A stretch of DNA of 64,000 nt from Bradyrhizobium valentinum. Lineage in GTDB: Bacteria > Pseudomonadota > Alphaproteobacteria > Rhizobiales > Xanthobacteraceae. The stretch lies in assembly GCF_001440405.1 (NCBI RefSeq), contig NZ_LLXX01000119.1, forward strand, positions 283,696-347,695. Direction: 5' to 3'. The notes below the pieces were generated by a model. The model did not search any database. It was not told where the DNA came from and saw nothing but the letters and a program-made list of their open reading frames with translations. Below are positions 1-8,679 of this stretch, in pieces. A program made the translations under genes and the position numbers. Numbering within the stretch: the stretch's first letter is position 1; each line of letters begins with the position of its first letter.

Positions 1-2
1 TG

Positions 3-62
3 ACCGACCAAATTGATCCACACCTTTACGAAGTTGCCGAGGTCTTGGACGCTGTTCGCTGA
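3..62 (+). CDS. Possible C-terminal end of an upstream gene (partial)
   Basis: From base 3 one frame is open and ends in TGA at 60-62. It encodes about 19 residues ending DAVR, with a composition (TDQIDPHLYEVAEVLD) that looks like ordinary protein. The start would lie before the window. The piece is too short to identify, and the open frame could be chance. Confidence 0.22.
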   Translation, partial: TDQIDPHLYEVAEVLDAVR

Positions 63-271
63 GCATCTCGTGATGCGCTAACTCGAAGGCGAGAAATAGT
101 GCGCACAAGATCGCGCCGCCGGCTCTGCCGAGATCGGCCAGAGTTGCTCGATGCTCTTCCGATCAGCACCTGCGGCAAGCTAGGCCATGGCGCGGCTGCC
201 CGCAGACAGCATTCGGGGGCACCTTTTGCGAGGTACGGCGTTACTGTTGAGGGCATTTTGGAGGAATAGTC

Positions 272-775
272 ATGCCAGAGCGACGAACAGTGGAGAAGGC
301 CCGGAAGGACAAGCGCGCGGGCAAATCAACCACCACTCAGGCGGGCGAATTTGTGCACGAGGAGATCCGCAAGGTTCGCCGCGGCGAACATGGCGCGAGA
401 TCGCCGCAGCAGGCCATTGCCATTGGCCTATCCAAAGCGAGGCGCGCAGGCGTTGCTCTTCGCCCGCCACGGAAAGGCAAGGCCAAGGCGAGCACCCGCA
501 AAAGCGCCGAATACGCCTATGAGGCGGGCCAGGGCAAGCGAAAGCCCCGACGACGGCCGCGCGTCTCGCGCGCCGTGTCACGGGTCCTTAAACGCGAACC
601 GCGCAGCACGACGTCGCGCGCTGCGCTCTCAAAGCAAACGCAGCGTGCCGCCTCGCGCCGCACCGCCTCTGCTCGTTCTGCCTCAGCCAAGAAAGCCGTA
701 AAGACAAAAGGCGCCTCTGGCCGCTCTGCCGCCGCCAAGAAAGCGGCGCGAACCAGAGCGCGTCGCCGACGATAG
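272..775 (+). CDS. Lys/Arg-rich DUF6496-like DNA-binding-type protein
   Basis: A 167-residue, extremely basic protein. The start is well supported: GGAGGAATAGTC immediately precedes the ATG. Residues 1-65 form a compact part with the phrase ARSPQQAIAIGLSKARRAGV, which is typical of small DUF6496-type proteins common in Rhizobiales. The C-terminal 100 residues are a low-complexity tail of Ala, Lys, Arg and Ser with repeated (A/S)AKKA units, like histone H1 or HU-tail proteins. No membrane segment or signal peptide is seen. A nucleic-acid-compacting role is inferred from charge only. It stands alone, with no operon partner nearby. The function is not established. Confidence 0.7.
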   Translation: MPERRTVEKARKDKRAGKSTTTQAGEFVHEEIRKVRRGEHGARSPQQAIAIGLSKARRAGVALRPPRKGKAKASTRKSAEYAYEAGQGKRKPRRRPRVSRAVSRVLKREPRSTTSRAALSKQTQRAASRRTASARSASAKKAVKTKGASGRSAAAKKAARTRARRRR

Positions 776-1098
776 CGCGAGCTGGTCGATCGTTATTCCG
801 GACCTGGTTCTGTCCGGGAACCTCGTGCGACGACTTCTTGGTGAAGGGAGATGGCAGGAGCAGGATTGATGCGGTCCCGGGTGTTGATGCTCGTAGAGCG
901 CGCTCTTGCCCACGACAGGCAGGGTGGACATCGGGGGCAGTCGTCTACTGCTCTACTCCTGGCCAATTGGGCAATTGCCTTGACGATCGGCGATCACCCT
1001 CGCCTGCCAGTTCGCCAGTCGCCTGAAAATTAATCTGTTGCCGTTCCCCGAAATCGGCTTTGTTTCGCTTTGGTGCAAACTGCTAAGGAAACCAGGAC
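776..1098. other. Intergenic stretch without a recognised gene
   Basis: Only short, unconvincing open frames are present. It ends in the leader of the formamidase gene, with AAGGAAACCAGGAC just before its ATG. I looked for a sigma-54 -24/-12 pair with correct spacing and did not find one. Confidence 0.5.
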
Positions 1099-2115
1099 AT
1101 GAACGGACTTGGCGGCCTCAACAAATCGCCTGATGGCGTCGTCATCGGGCTCGTCCAATTGCAATTGCCTGTTGTGGTCACCAAGACAGACCTAGCGCGA
1201 CAGACCGAACGCATCGTGTACATGATTGGCAAGGCGCGGCGCAATCTGGGCACCATGGATCTGGTGGTGTTTCCTGAGTATTCCCTGCACGGCCTGTCGA
1301 TGGACACCAATCCGGAAATCATGTGCCGTCTCGACGGCCCCGAAGTGGCGGCGTTCCGGAAGGGTTGCGTCGACAACAAGATCTGGGGCTGCTTCTCCAT
1401 CATGGAGTTTAATCCCGACGGCAACCCTTACAATTCGGGGCTTATCATCGACGATCACGGGGAGATCAAGCTGTACTATCGAAAACTCCATCCGTGGATT
1501 CCGGTTGAGCCATGGGAGCCCGGCGATATCGGCATCCCCGTGATCGAGGGACCGAAGGGTGCGAAGATCGCGCTGATCATCTGTCACGATGGCATGTTCC
1601 CGGAGATGGCGCGTGAGTGCGCTTACAAGGGCGCGGAGATAATGATCCGCACAGCCGGATACACCGCGCCTATACGCGAAAGCTGGCGCTTCACCAATCA
1701 GGCCAATGCTTTCCAAAATCTGATGGTCACGGCCAATGTCTGCATGTGCGGATCGGATGGCTCATTCGATTCCATGGGCGAAGGCATGATCGTGAATTTC
1801 GACGGCAGCATCATTGCCCACGGCACGACAGGACGTGCCGACGAGATCATCACCGCCGAGGTCCGTCCTGATCTCGTGCGCGAAGCACGGATTCACTGGG
1901 GCGTCGAAAACAACATCTATCAACTCTGGCACCGCGGTTACGTTGCAGTGAAGGGCGGCGCGATGGATTGTCCCTATACCTTCATGCAGGACATGGTGGC
2001 CGGCACATTCCGCTTGCCGTGGGAAGACCAGGTCAAGGTGACCGACGGCACATCGTGCGGCTTTCCAATGCCCACTCGGCTGTTCGGGCCGAAGAACGCC
2101 AAGGCAGCCGAGTGA
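1099..2115 (+). CDS. amiF: Formamidase (nitrilase superfamily)
   Basis: Hydrolyses formamide to formate and ammonia in the cytoplasm, supplying nitrogen. The 338-residue length is that of AmiF formamidases. The nitrilase triad is visible: Glu60 (VVFPEYS), Lys129 (YYRKLHPW) and Cys162 (IICHDGMFPE). The spacing is within a few residues of the Helicobacter AmiF triad as I remember it. The phrases AGYTAPIRESWRFTNQANA and the long C-terminal arm typical of the aliphatic amidase/formamidase branch are present. The start has an AGGAAACCAGGAC leader. It sits upstream of a purine/biuret nitrogen locus on the same strand but is separated from it by a 378-base gap with its own promoter. The closest alternative is AmiE-type aliphatic amidase; the length and sequence favour formamidase. 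Confidence 0.9.
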   Translation: MNGLGGLNKSPDGVVIGLVQLQLPVVVTKTDLARQTERIVYMIGKARRNLGTMDLVVFPEYSLHGLSMDTNPEIMCRLDGPEVAAFRKGCVDNKIWGCFSIMEFNPDGNPYNSGLIIDDHGEIKLYYRKLHPWIPVEPWEPGDIGIPVIEGPKGAKIALIICHDGMFPEMARECAYKGAEIMIRTAGYTAPIRESWRFTNQANAFQNLMVTANVCMCGSDGSFDSMGEGMIVNFDGSIIAHGTTGRADEIITAEVRPDLVREARIHWGVENNIYQLWHRGYVAVKGGAMDCPYTFMQDMVAGTFRLPWEDQVKVTDGTSCGFPMPTRLFGPKNAKAAE

Positions 2116-2493
2116 CTCAAGCCTGCATTGCGCCTGAGCTCGCTCGCACGAAAGAAGGATCCCGGCACCGGCGTTCAAACGATCAGACCGGCATTCTCTC
2201 CGAGCCAAGTTGCGGGCGATCCAGCCGCCGATTTCCTTCAAGCCAGGCTTAAGAATTGCTTAACTCTCTTGCATACAACAGGAGAATGTCGATTATTTAT
2301 TAGGCAGTCGCTGCGCTGCACAAGTTTTCGACCAGTATTCGAGTTTCAAATACCCGATATAATTCAATATTTTATGCACGCATGATTACGAGAAATGCCC
2401 TGGCACGAAGATTGCGACATGGAGCGGTGAGCTTCGCCGCATCGGCGCGGCTGCGAATTCAGCGGCGGCATGCCCCCGCCAAAGGAGCGACCC
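2116..2493. other. Intergenic region carrying the importer-operon promoter
   Basis: No gene is seen. The region is AT-richer than its surroundings (about 2270-2390) and holds a sigma-54 promoter at 2401-2415. I saw no convincing NtrC palindrome by eye. The last bases hold the AAAGGAG ribosome site for the binding-protein gene. Confidence 0.6.
2401..2415 (+). promoter_or_regulatory. Sigma-54 (RpoN) promoter, perfect -24/-12 elements
   Basis: TGGCAC-GAAGA-TTGC matches the TGGCAC-N5-TTGC consensus without mismatch. The invariant GG (2402-2403) and GC (2414-2415) have the required spacing. The expected start of transcription is near 2427, leaving a leader of about 67 nt before the ATG at 2494. 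It implies an activator such as NtrC, which I could not place. Confidence 0.8.
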
Positions 2494-3603
2494 ATGGATT
2501 TTGCAAAGATTTCTCGGCGGCATCTCCTGCGGGGAAGCGCCGCACTGACGCTCGGATCAGTCCTCGGCGTACGTTCCGCCGCAGCGGCCGACACCACTAT
2601 CGGCTTCATCTATGTCGGTTCTCGTGACGACTATGGCTACAACCAGGCTCATGCCCAGGGCGCCGCGGCCCTGAAGAAAATGCGCGGCCTCAAGGTCGTT
2701 GAAGAAGAGAAAGTGCCGGAAACCGACGCCGTCGAAAAGACTATCGAGTCGATGATCAATCTCGATGGCGCGTCGCTGCTGTTCCCGACTTCGTTCGGTT
2801 ACTACAACCCGCACGTGATCAAGATGGCGAACAAGTTTCCAAAACTGCGCTTCGAACATTGCGGCGGGCTGTGGAGCGACAAAGACCCTAAAAACGCCGG
2901 CAGCTATTTTGGCTATATCGACGAAGCCCAGTACATCTCGGGCATTGTCGCCGGCTATTCGACCAAGAGCGGCAAACTCGGCTTCGTCGCCGCAAAACCG
3001 ATCCCGCAGGTGCTTCGCAATATCAACGCTTTCACGCTAGGCGCCAAGCTCGCCAACCCGAAGGCGACCACACAGGTGATCTTCACCGGCGACTGGTCGA
3101 TGCCGGTCAAGGAAGCCGAAGCCACCAACAGCCTGATTGACCAGGGCGTCGATGTTCTTACCTGCCATGTCGACGGCCCGAAGACGATGGTCGAGAATGC
3201 GGCGCGCCGCGGCGCGATGGTCTGCGGCTATCACGTCAACCAGTCGCCGCTGGCGCCGAAGGCCTACCTCACCGGCGCGGAGTGGAACTGGGAGGCGCTG
3301 TATCCGAAGTTCGTCAAGATGATCGCCGCCGGCGAAGCGATTCCGAATTTCTATCGCGGCGGCCTGAAGGAAGAGATCGTGAAATGCTCGCCCTATGGCG
3401 AGGCGGTCTCTGCGGAAGCACGCAAACACGCCGACGACATCAAGGCCAAGCTGATTGCGGGCGGCTACACCATCTTCAAGGGCCCGATCATGGATAACAA
3501 GGGCAAGACCGTGATCACCGCCGGCACCGATCGCGGGCAGAAGGATCCGGAACTTGAGAAGATGGACTATCTGGTCGAAGGCGTGACCGGAGCGACTTCG
3601 TGA
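2494..3603 (+). CDS. BMP-family (nucleoside/purine-type) substrate-binding protein
   Basis: Periplasmic binding component of an ABC importer of the BMP (basic membrane protein, PnrA/Med) family, which typically binds nucleosides, purines or related ring compounds. About 369 residues. The start at 2494 is preferred over an upstream ATG at 2470 because AAAGGAGCGACCC precedes it. The N-terminus carries a twin-arginine-like signal (SRRHLLRGSAALTLG) with cleavage near SAAAADT. The BMP pattern IGFIYVGSRDDYGYNQAHAQG follows. The stop overlaps the next permease start (ATGA-type coupling at 3600-3603). First gene of an operon under the sigma-54 promoter at 2401. The substrate is inferred from neighbours: a purine, or a purine-breakdown product such as biuret. 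Confidence 0.88.
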   Translation: MDFAKISRRHLLRGSAALTLGSVLGVRSAAAADTTIGFIYVGSRDDYGYNQAHAQGAAALKKMRGLKVVEEEKVPETDAVEKTIESMINLDGASLLFPTSFGYYNPHVIKMANKFPKLRFEHCGGLWSDKDPKNAGSYFGYIDEAQYISGIVAGYSTKSGKLGFVAAKPIPQVLRNINAFTLGAKLANPKATTQVIFTGDWSMPVKEAEATNSLIDQGVDVLTCHVDGPKTMVENAARRGAMVCGYHVNQSPLAPKAYLTGAEWNWEALYPKFVKMIAAGEAIPNFYRGGLKEEIVKCSPYGEAVSAEARKHADDIKAKLIAGGYTIFKGPIMDNKGKTVITAGTDRGQKDPELEKMDYLVEGVTGATS

Positions 3604-4709
3604 CAACTGAGGCTGCGGATCCGGTCGAGGCGGTCGCAGTCTCTCCTGCCGCCGACCCCGGTTTTCTCCAACGCTACGGCACCACCATCGAATACATTCT
3701 GATCCCGGGCGCGGCGCTGGTCGGCGCGCTCGCCGTGTTCGGCATATTCGTGGCCCTCTTCGGCAAGAACCCGCTCGATCTGTATTTCTACATGTATCAG
3801 GGCGCGTTCGGCACCTGGTTCTCCTGGCAGAACACCTTGACGCGCGCGGCACCTTTGATCCTGACGGCGCTGTGCACGGCCTTGCCCGCGCAGCTTGGCA
3901 TGGTCATCATCGGCGGCGAAGGCGCGCTGCTGATCGGCGCCTTGTCCGCGACCTCGATCGCTCTGGCCATACCGTGGGCACCGCCGCTGGTGGTACAAAT
4001 TGCAATGGTTTGCGCTGGCGTCGTGGGCGGCGGGCTCTGGATCACGCTTGCGGGCGCGCTCCGGCAATACCGCGGTGTCAACGAGACGATCTCGAGCCTG
4101 CTTCTGGTCTATATCGGACTCGCGATCCTCAATCATCTGGTCGAGGGCGTGATGCGCGATCCGTCCAGTCTCAATAAGCCCTCGACCCGCGAGATCGGCG
4201 CCGCCAACATGATCGGCAGCATTCCTGGCACCGACGTGCATTGGGGGCTGGTGTTCGGCGTAGTCGCCGCCTTTGCGTCCTATATCCTGATCTATCACAC
4301 CGTGTTCGGCTTCGCTGCGCGCGTGGCCGGCGGCAACATCCGCGCAGCAAAGATCGTCGGACTCGGCGTCGGCAAATTGATCCTGATGATCTGTTTTCTC
4401 GCGGGCGGCGCGGCCGGCCTTGCCGGCATGATCGAGGTCGCCGCGGTGCAAGGCCGCACCAACGCCAATCTCGCGGCCGGCTATGGTTTTACCGGCATCC
4501 TCGTCGCCTTCCTGGCGCGGCAGAATCCGCTGGCCATCATTCCCGTGGCGATCCTGCTCGGCGGCATCAGTGCCAGCGGCGGCCTGCTGCAGCGCCGGCT
4601 CGGATTGCCCGACGCATCTGTCCTGGTGCTGCAGGGCATCATCTTTGTGTTCGTGCTCGCCAGCGATGCGCTGTACGGACGCATCGCCTTCCTGAAAGGA
4701 AAATCCTGA
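3600..4709 (+). CDS. BMP-type ABC importer permease, subunit 1
   Basis: Inner-membrane permease of the BPD_transp_2 (RbsC/LivH-related) class used by BMP-type importers. A 369-residue protein starting with a non-ATG codon (GTG at 3600) that overlaps the end of the binding-protein gene. An unusually long N-terminal cytoplasmic tail (about 30 residues) is followed by roughly 8-10 hydrophobic segments, starting at IEYILIPGAALVGALAVFGIF. The loop YRGVNETISSLLLVYIG, conserved in this class, is present. It pairs with the next permease as a heterodimer. The order binding protein, permease, permease, hydrolase, ATPase is kept with minimal spacing. Confidence 0.88.
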   Translation: MTTEAADPVEAVAVSPAADPGFLQRYGTTIEYILIPGAALVGALAVFGIFVALFGKNPLDLYFYMYQGAFGTWFSWQNTLTRAAPLILTALCTALPAQLGMVIIGGEGALLIGALSATSIALAIPWAPPLVVQIAMVCAGVVGGGLWITLAGALRQYRGVNETISSLLLVYIGLAILNHLVEGVMRDPSSLNKPSTREIGAANMIGSIPGTDVHWGLVFGVVAAFASYILIYHTVFGFAARVAGGNIRAAKIVGLGVGKLILMICFLAGGAAGLAGMIEVAAVQGRTNANLAAGYGFTGILVAFLARQNPLAIIPVAILLGGISASGGLLQRRLGLPDASVLVLQGIIFVFVLASDALYGRIAFLKGKS

Positions 4710-4710
4710 C

Positions 4711-5637
4711 ATGGCGGATGGAACGATCGGACTCTGGACTGTCCCGCTCGCTGTGTTCGGCGGCGCCGTCCGCGTCTCGACGCCGTTCCTGTTCGTCAGC
4801 CTGGGCGAATGCATCACCGAGCGCTCAGGGCGCATCAATCTCGGCCTCGAAGGTACGCTGATCATGGGCGCGATGAGCGCCTATGGCATCTCCTATCTCT
4901 CGGGTTCGCCCTGGCTTGGCGTGCTGGCGGCCGGCATCACAGGCGCGCTGCTCGGCGCGCTCCATGCCGGCATTTGCTCGCTGCCGCGGGTGAACGACAT
5001 TGCCGTAGGTATCGCGCTGATGCTTTTCGGCACCGGGCTTGCGTTCTATCTCGGCAAACCGTTGATCGAGCCGACCGCGGCGCGCCTGCCGGCGATTGAT
5101 TTCGGCTGGTGGAGCGACGTTCCCCAGGTGCGGGCGGCGCTCCGGATCAATGTGCTGTTCCTGATCGGGGTGGCAATCGCGCCGATTTTGTTTTGGGCGT
5201 TTCGAACCACGCGGTGGGGCCTGTTGATCCGCACCGCCGGTGAAAGCTCGGATGCCGCGCGCGCGATGGGTTATTCCGTGCTGTGGATTCGGCTCCGCGC
5301 CACCATGGCCGGCGGCTTTCTCGCCGGCATCGGCGGTTCGTTTCTGTCCTTGTTCTATCCCGGTAGCTGGAACGAGGGTCTTTCCAGCGGACAGGGCATC
5401 ACCGCGGTGGCGCTGGTGATCTTCGCGCGCTGGAACCCGATGCTGTGCCTGTGGGCGTCGCTCGCCTTTGGCGGAGCGGCGGCACTGGGACCGGCGCTGC
5501 AATCGGTCGGCGTCACCTCCGGCTATCATCTGTTCAATGCCGCGCCCTATATCCTGACGCTGGCGATCATGATCATCACCTGTTCGCCGAAGCGCACACT
5601 GACCGGCGCGCCGGCCGAATTATCGATCACCCGATGA
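4711..5637 (+). CDS. BMP-type ABC importer permease, subunit 2
   Basis: Second membrane subunit, 308 residues. The start has GAAAGGAAAATCC just upstream and follows the previous stop by one base. The conserved segment [20 protein letters not shown] is the hallmark of the second permease of nucleoside/BMP importers. About eight membrane segments. Its TGA is part of an ATGA overlap with the next gene, so translation is probably coupled. It works with the permease at 3600 and the ATPase at 6344. Confidence 0.88.
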   Translation: MADGTIGLWTVPLAVFGGAVRVSTPFLFVSLGECITERSGRINLGLEGTLIMGAMSAYGISYLSGSPWLGVLAAGITGALLGALHAGICSLPRVNDIAVGIALMLFGTGLAFYLGKPLIEPTAARLPAIDFGWWSDVPQVRAALRINVLFLIGVAIAPILFWAFRTTRWGLLIRTAGESSDAARAMGYSVLWIRLRATMAGGFLAGIGGSFLSLFYPGSWNEGLSSGQGITAVALVIFARWNPMLCLWASLAFGGAAALGPALQSVGVTSGYHLFNAAPYILTLAIMIITCSPKRTLTGAPAELSITR

Positions 5638-6347
5638 CATCTGCGTATGAGCGAGAACGAGCCATGGCCGAGCGCTACATCAAATCCGAACCCTATGCAT
5701 GGCCCTATAATGGCGATCTGCGCCAGGAGAATACCGCACTGATCATTATCGACATGCAGACCGACTTTTGCGGCGTCGGCGGCTATGTCGACAAGATGGG
5801 CTATGATCTCTCGCTGACACGGGCCCCGATCGAACCGATCAAGCGGCTGCTGGCGGTAATGCGGAGGCAAGGTTTTCACATCATCCATACCCGCGAAGGA
5901 CATCGGCCTGATCTCACCGACCTGCCAGCCAACAAGCAGTGGCGCTCTCGGCAGATCGGCGCGGGGATCGGCGACCCTGGCCCGTGCGGCCGCGTGCTGG
6001 TTCGGGGCGAGCCTGGTTGGGAGATCATTCCCGACCTGGCGCCGCTGCGGGGCGAGCCGGTCATCGACAAGCCCGGCAAGGGATCGTTCTGCGCCACCGA
6101 TCTGGAGCTGATGCTACGGCTGCGCGGTATCCAGAACATCGTGCTGACCGGGATCACCACCGACGTCTGCGTTCACACCACCATGCGAGAGGCGAACGAT
6201 CGCGGCTTCGAATGCGTGCTGATCGAGGATTGCTGCGCCGCCACCGACAAGAGCAACCACGACCACGCGCTGAAGATGATCAAGATGCAGGGCGGCGTGT
6301 TCGGCGCGGTCGCGACCTCGACGGTGCTGATCAGAGCGCTGTCATGA
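5634..6347 (+). CDS. biuH: Biuret amidohydrolase-like cysteine hydrolase (isochorismatase fold)
   Basis: Predicted to hydrolyse biuret to allophanate and ammonia, or a close relative such as triuret. The isochorismatase-like triad is Asp40 ([11 protein letters not shown]), Lys146 (IDKPGKGSF) and Cys179 ([18 protein letters not shown]). As I remember the Rhizobium BiuH structure, its residues are Asp36, Lys142 and Cys175 plus Gln215. All four fall here at a constant +4 offset (Gln219), and YPWPYNG-like and [15 protein letters not shown] phrases are shared. I chose the ATG at 5634 because it forms an ATGA overlap with the upstream permease stop. An ATG at 5664 is an alternative (227 residues). 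It lies between permease and ATPase genes, so uptake and hydrolysis are linked. No allophanate hydrolase is in the window. Other possibilities are triuret hydrolase or ureidoacrylate-type amidohydrolases. Confidence 0.82.
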   Translation: MTSAYERERAMAERYIKSEPYAWPYNGDLRQENTALIIIDMQTDFCGVGGYVDKMGYDLSLTRAPIEPIKRLLAVMRRQGFHIIHTREGHRPDLTDLPANKQWRSRQIGAGIGDPGPCGRVLVRGEPGWEIIPDLAPLRGEPVIDKPGKGSFCATDLELMLRLRGIQNIVLTGITTDVCVHTTMREANDRGFECVLIEDCCAATDKSNHDHALKMIKMQGGVFGAVATSTVLIRALS

Positions 6348-7876
6348 TCATCGGCGAAACACCGCTGCCCAGCGGCGCGCTTGGGGTAGACGTTGTCGCC
6401 ATGACCATGCGGTTCGGCGGCTTTACCGCGCTCGATAACGTCGAACTCAAGGTGCGGCCGGGCTCGTTCCATGCGTTGCTCGGCGAGAACGGCGCCGGGA
6501 AGAGCACGCTGGTGAAATGCATCATGGGCTATTACCGCGCGACCCAAGGCGGCGTGCTGGTCGGTGGCCGCGAACAGGCGATCGCCAATCCGAAGGAAGC
6601 ACATGCGCTCGGGCTCGGCATGGTCTACCAGCACTTCACGCTGGTGCCCGCAATGACGGTCGCCGAAAACCTGGTGTTGGCGCGCGACGACGTGCCGGCC
6701 GTGGTGGATTGGACGAAGGAGAAGAAGCTGCTCGCGGCGTTCCTGTCGCGGATGCCGTTCAAGGTGCCGCTGGATGCCAAAGTCTCCGACATTTCCGCCG
6801 GCGAGCGGCAGAAATGCGAGATACTCAAACAGCTCTACCTGAAGCGGCGCTTTCTCATTCTCGACGAGCCTACCTCCGTACTGACGCCGGGCGAGGCCGA
6901 CGAGGTGCTGGGCATGCTGCGTGCCATGGTCGTGGCGGGCGACCTCACCATCCTGATGATCACGCACAAATTCCGCGAGGTGATGGCGTTTGCCGACGAT
7001 GTGACGATCCTGCGCCGAGGCAAACTGGCCGGCCACGGCCGCGTCGCGGATCTCACGCCTGACGATATGGCCCGCACCATGATCGGAGCGGAGCAGTTGA
7101 CGGTCCAGCCGCCACGGGTTGGCGAGGTCGGCGAACCGAGGCTTGAGCTGACCAAGCTCACCGCGCTCGACGATGCCGGTGCCATCGCCGTCCATGGCGT
7201 ATCGCTCGCCGTGCGCGGAGGCGAAATCGTCGGGATCGCCGGCGTCTCCGGCAACGGCCAACGGCAACTGGTCGAAGTACTGGCCGGCCAACGCGAAGCC
7301 GAAAGCGGCGAGATCCACATCCGCGGCGACCTCTATTCGGCGAGCCGCAAGGAGATGCGCCGGCACAAGATGTCGCTGCTCCCCGAGGAGCCGCTGAAGA
7401 ACGCCTGCGTCGGCGGTATGAGCGTCGCCGACAACATCGCGTTCCGCGAATTCGATCGGGCGCCCTTCGCCAGCGGCGGTTGGTGGCTCAACCGGTCGGC
7501 GTTCCGGAAAGATGCCGAGCGCAAGATCGGGCTCTACAAGATCAAGACCCGCACGCCGGACACCCCGATTTCGGCGCTGTCGGGCGGCAACGTGCAGCGC
7601 GCGGTGCTCGCGCGAGAACTGGGCGGCGAAGTCGAGGTGCTGATCGCCGCCAATCCCTGCTTCGGGCTCGATTTCGCAGCGGTCGCGCAGATCCACGCCG
7701 AGATCATGGCTGCGCGCAACCGTGGCGCCGCGGTATTGCTGGTCAGCGAGGATCTCGACGAACTCCTCGAATTGTCCGATCGCCTCGTCGTGATGTTTCA
7801 CGGGCAGCTCGTTCATGAAGCGCGCGCCAGCGAGGCCAACCTCACCGAGATCGGCCGGCACATGGCAGGGCACTGA
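6344..7876 (+). CDS. BMP-type importer ATPase (two nucleotide-binding domains)
   Basis: Cytoplasmic ATPase that powers the importer encoded at 2494-5637. 510 residues from the ATG at 6344, which overlaps the biuH stop (ATGA). Two fused ABC domains as in RbsA/NupA. The first has Walker [10 protein letters not shown], the signature SAGERQK and Walker [12 protein letters not shown]. The second has the usual degenerate Walker A ([10 protein letters not shown]) and the signature [10 protein letters not shown]. Longer open frames upstream of 6344 overlap biuH and are artefacts. The stop (TGATGG) overlaps the next ATG by one base. Confidence 0.9.
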   Translation: MIIGETPLPSGALGVDVVAMTMRFGGFTALDNVELKVRPGSFHALLGENGAGKSTLVKCIMGYYRATQGGVLVGGREQAIANPKEAHALGLGMVYQHFTLVPAMTVAENLVLARDDVPAVVDWTKEKKLLAAFLSRMPFKVPLDAKVSDISAGERQKCEILKQLYLKRRFLILDEPTSVLTPGEADEVLGMLRAMVVAGDLTILMITHKFREVMAFADDVTILRRGKLAGHGRVADLTPDDMARTMIGAEQLTVQPPRVGEVGEPRLELTKLTALDDAGAIAVHGVSLAVRGGEIVGIAGVSGNGQRQLVEVLAGQREAESGEIHIRGDLYSASRKEMRRHKMSLLPEEPLKNACVGGMSVADNIAFREFDRAPFASGGWWLNRSAFRKDAERKIGLYKIKTRTPDTPISALSGGNVQRAVLARELGGEVEVLIAANPCFGLDFAAVAQIHAEIMAARNRGAAVLLVSEDLDELLELSDRLVVMFHGQLVHEARASEANLTEIGRHMAGH

Positions 7877-8373
7877 TGGCCAATGTTCCAGTCGACCAGC
7901 CGGCGCGCGACACGCATTTCCTGCGCCGCTCGTTCGATGTCGCCCGCCGCGCCGCAGCCCACGGCAACCATCCCTTTGGCGCTGTTCTCGTCGACCGGGA
8001 TGGCAATTTGCTGCTGGAAGCCGAGAACGGCTACATGCCCTCCCATGACGGCACTGCGCATGCCGAGCGGCTGCTCGCGACGCAGGCCTGCACCGCGCTC
8101 GATCCGAGCACTCTGCGCAGCGCAACGCTCTACTCGTCCGCCGAGCCCTGTGCGATGTGCGCAGGCGCGATCTACTGGGCCGGCATCGGCCGCCTGGTCT
8201 ATGGCCTGAGCGAACATCGACTGCGGGATCTCACCGGCAACCATCCGGAAAATCTGACCCTCAACCTGCCCTGCCGCGATGTGTTCGCCAGCGGGCAACG
8301 CGCGACCGAGGTGGTTGGCCCGCTGCTTGAGGACGAGGCCGCGGCGGTTCACGCCGGGGTCTGGAACAAGTAG
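7876..8373 (+). CDS. Nucleoside/guanine deaminase-like zinc enzyme
   Basis: Cytidine/deoxycytidylate-deaminase-fold enzyme, 165 residues. Zinc ligands are His62 (TAHAERL), Cys92 and Cys95 (SSAEPCAMCAGAIYW), with Glu64 as the proton shuttle. This pattern is shared by GuaD-type guanine deaminases and TadA-like proteins. The lone location in a purine-type importer operon favours a nucleobase (guanine to xanthine) over tRNA. The start overlaps the upstream ATPase stop, so it is the last gene of the sigma-54 operon (2494-8373). Its product could feed the xanthine-dehydrogenase-like enzyme encoded at 15.1-18.6 kb. Exact substrate unproven. Confidence 0.82.
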   Translation: MANVPVDQPARDTHFLRRSFDVARRAAAHGNHPFGAVLVDRDGNLLLEAENGYMPSHDGTAHAERLLATQACTALDPSTLRSATLYSSAEPCAMCAGAIYWAGIGRLVYGLSEHRLRDLTGNHPENLTLNLPCRDVFASGQRATEVVGPLLEDEAAAVHAGVWNK

Positions 8374-8679
8374 CCTCCGGCCGGAGGTCCCACAGCTCGC
8401 GGCACGGGAACAAAAACTGCTCGATTTCACGTCGGGGCTGACTAGGCAGTTTCGAATTGGTCTGGACCGTTACAAATCTGCAACAACGGCCAGGCGCTTT
8501 CGCTCGATCTGGACAACGCGCTGCGATCCGAAATGCTTCATAAATCCAAGCAATCAAGCAGCAGGAAGGCGCTTTGCTTGCCAAAGAGTTGAGCAAGGCT
8601 TGGCGCTTTTTCTCCACTTACGCGCGCGCCGAAACTGGCCCAATATTGAGGCACCATTCCCTGGGACGCGTGATCACGA
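8374..8679. other. Intergenic region with a weak sigma-54-like site
   Basis: No gene is seen. AGGCGC-N5-TTGC at 8567-8581 has the correct GG/GC spacing of sigma-54 promoters but two mismatches in the -24 element. Transcription would begin near 8593, about 87 nt before the next gene. On its own it is weak; it gains some weight from the better copies at 2401 and 15013. Confidence 0.35.

Noticed and set aside
960..985. Sigma-54-like sequence upstream of the formamidase gene
   Set aside because: TGGCC and TTGCC are present but the spacing between GG and GC is wrong.
6173..8125. 650-codon antisense open frame opposite biuH, ATPase and deaminase genes
   Set aside because: Shadow of three well-supported sense genes; no recognisable domain and Arg/His-rich composition.
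2494..8373. s-Triazine (cyanuric acid) degradation operon
   Set aside because: Only the biuret step is present; no cyanuric acid hydrolase or allophanate hydrolase, and the importer is purine-type.
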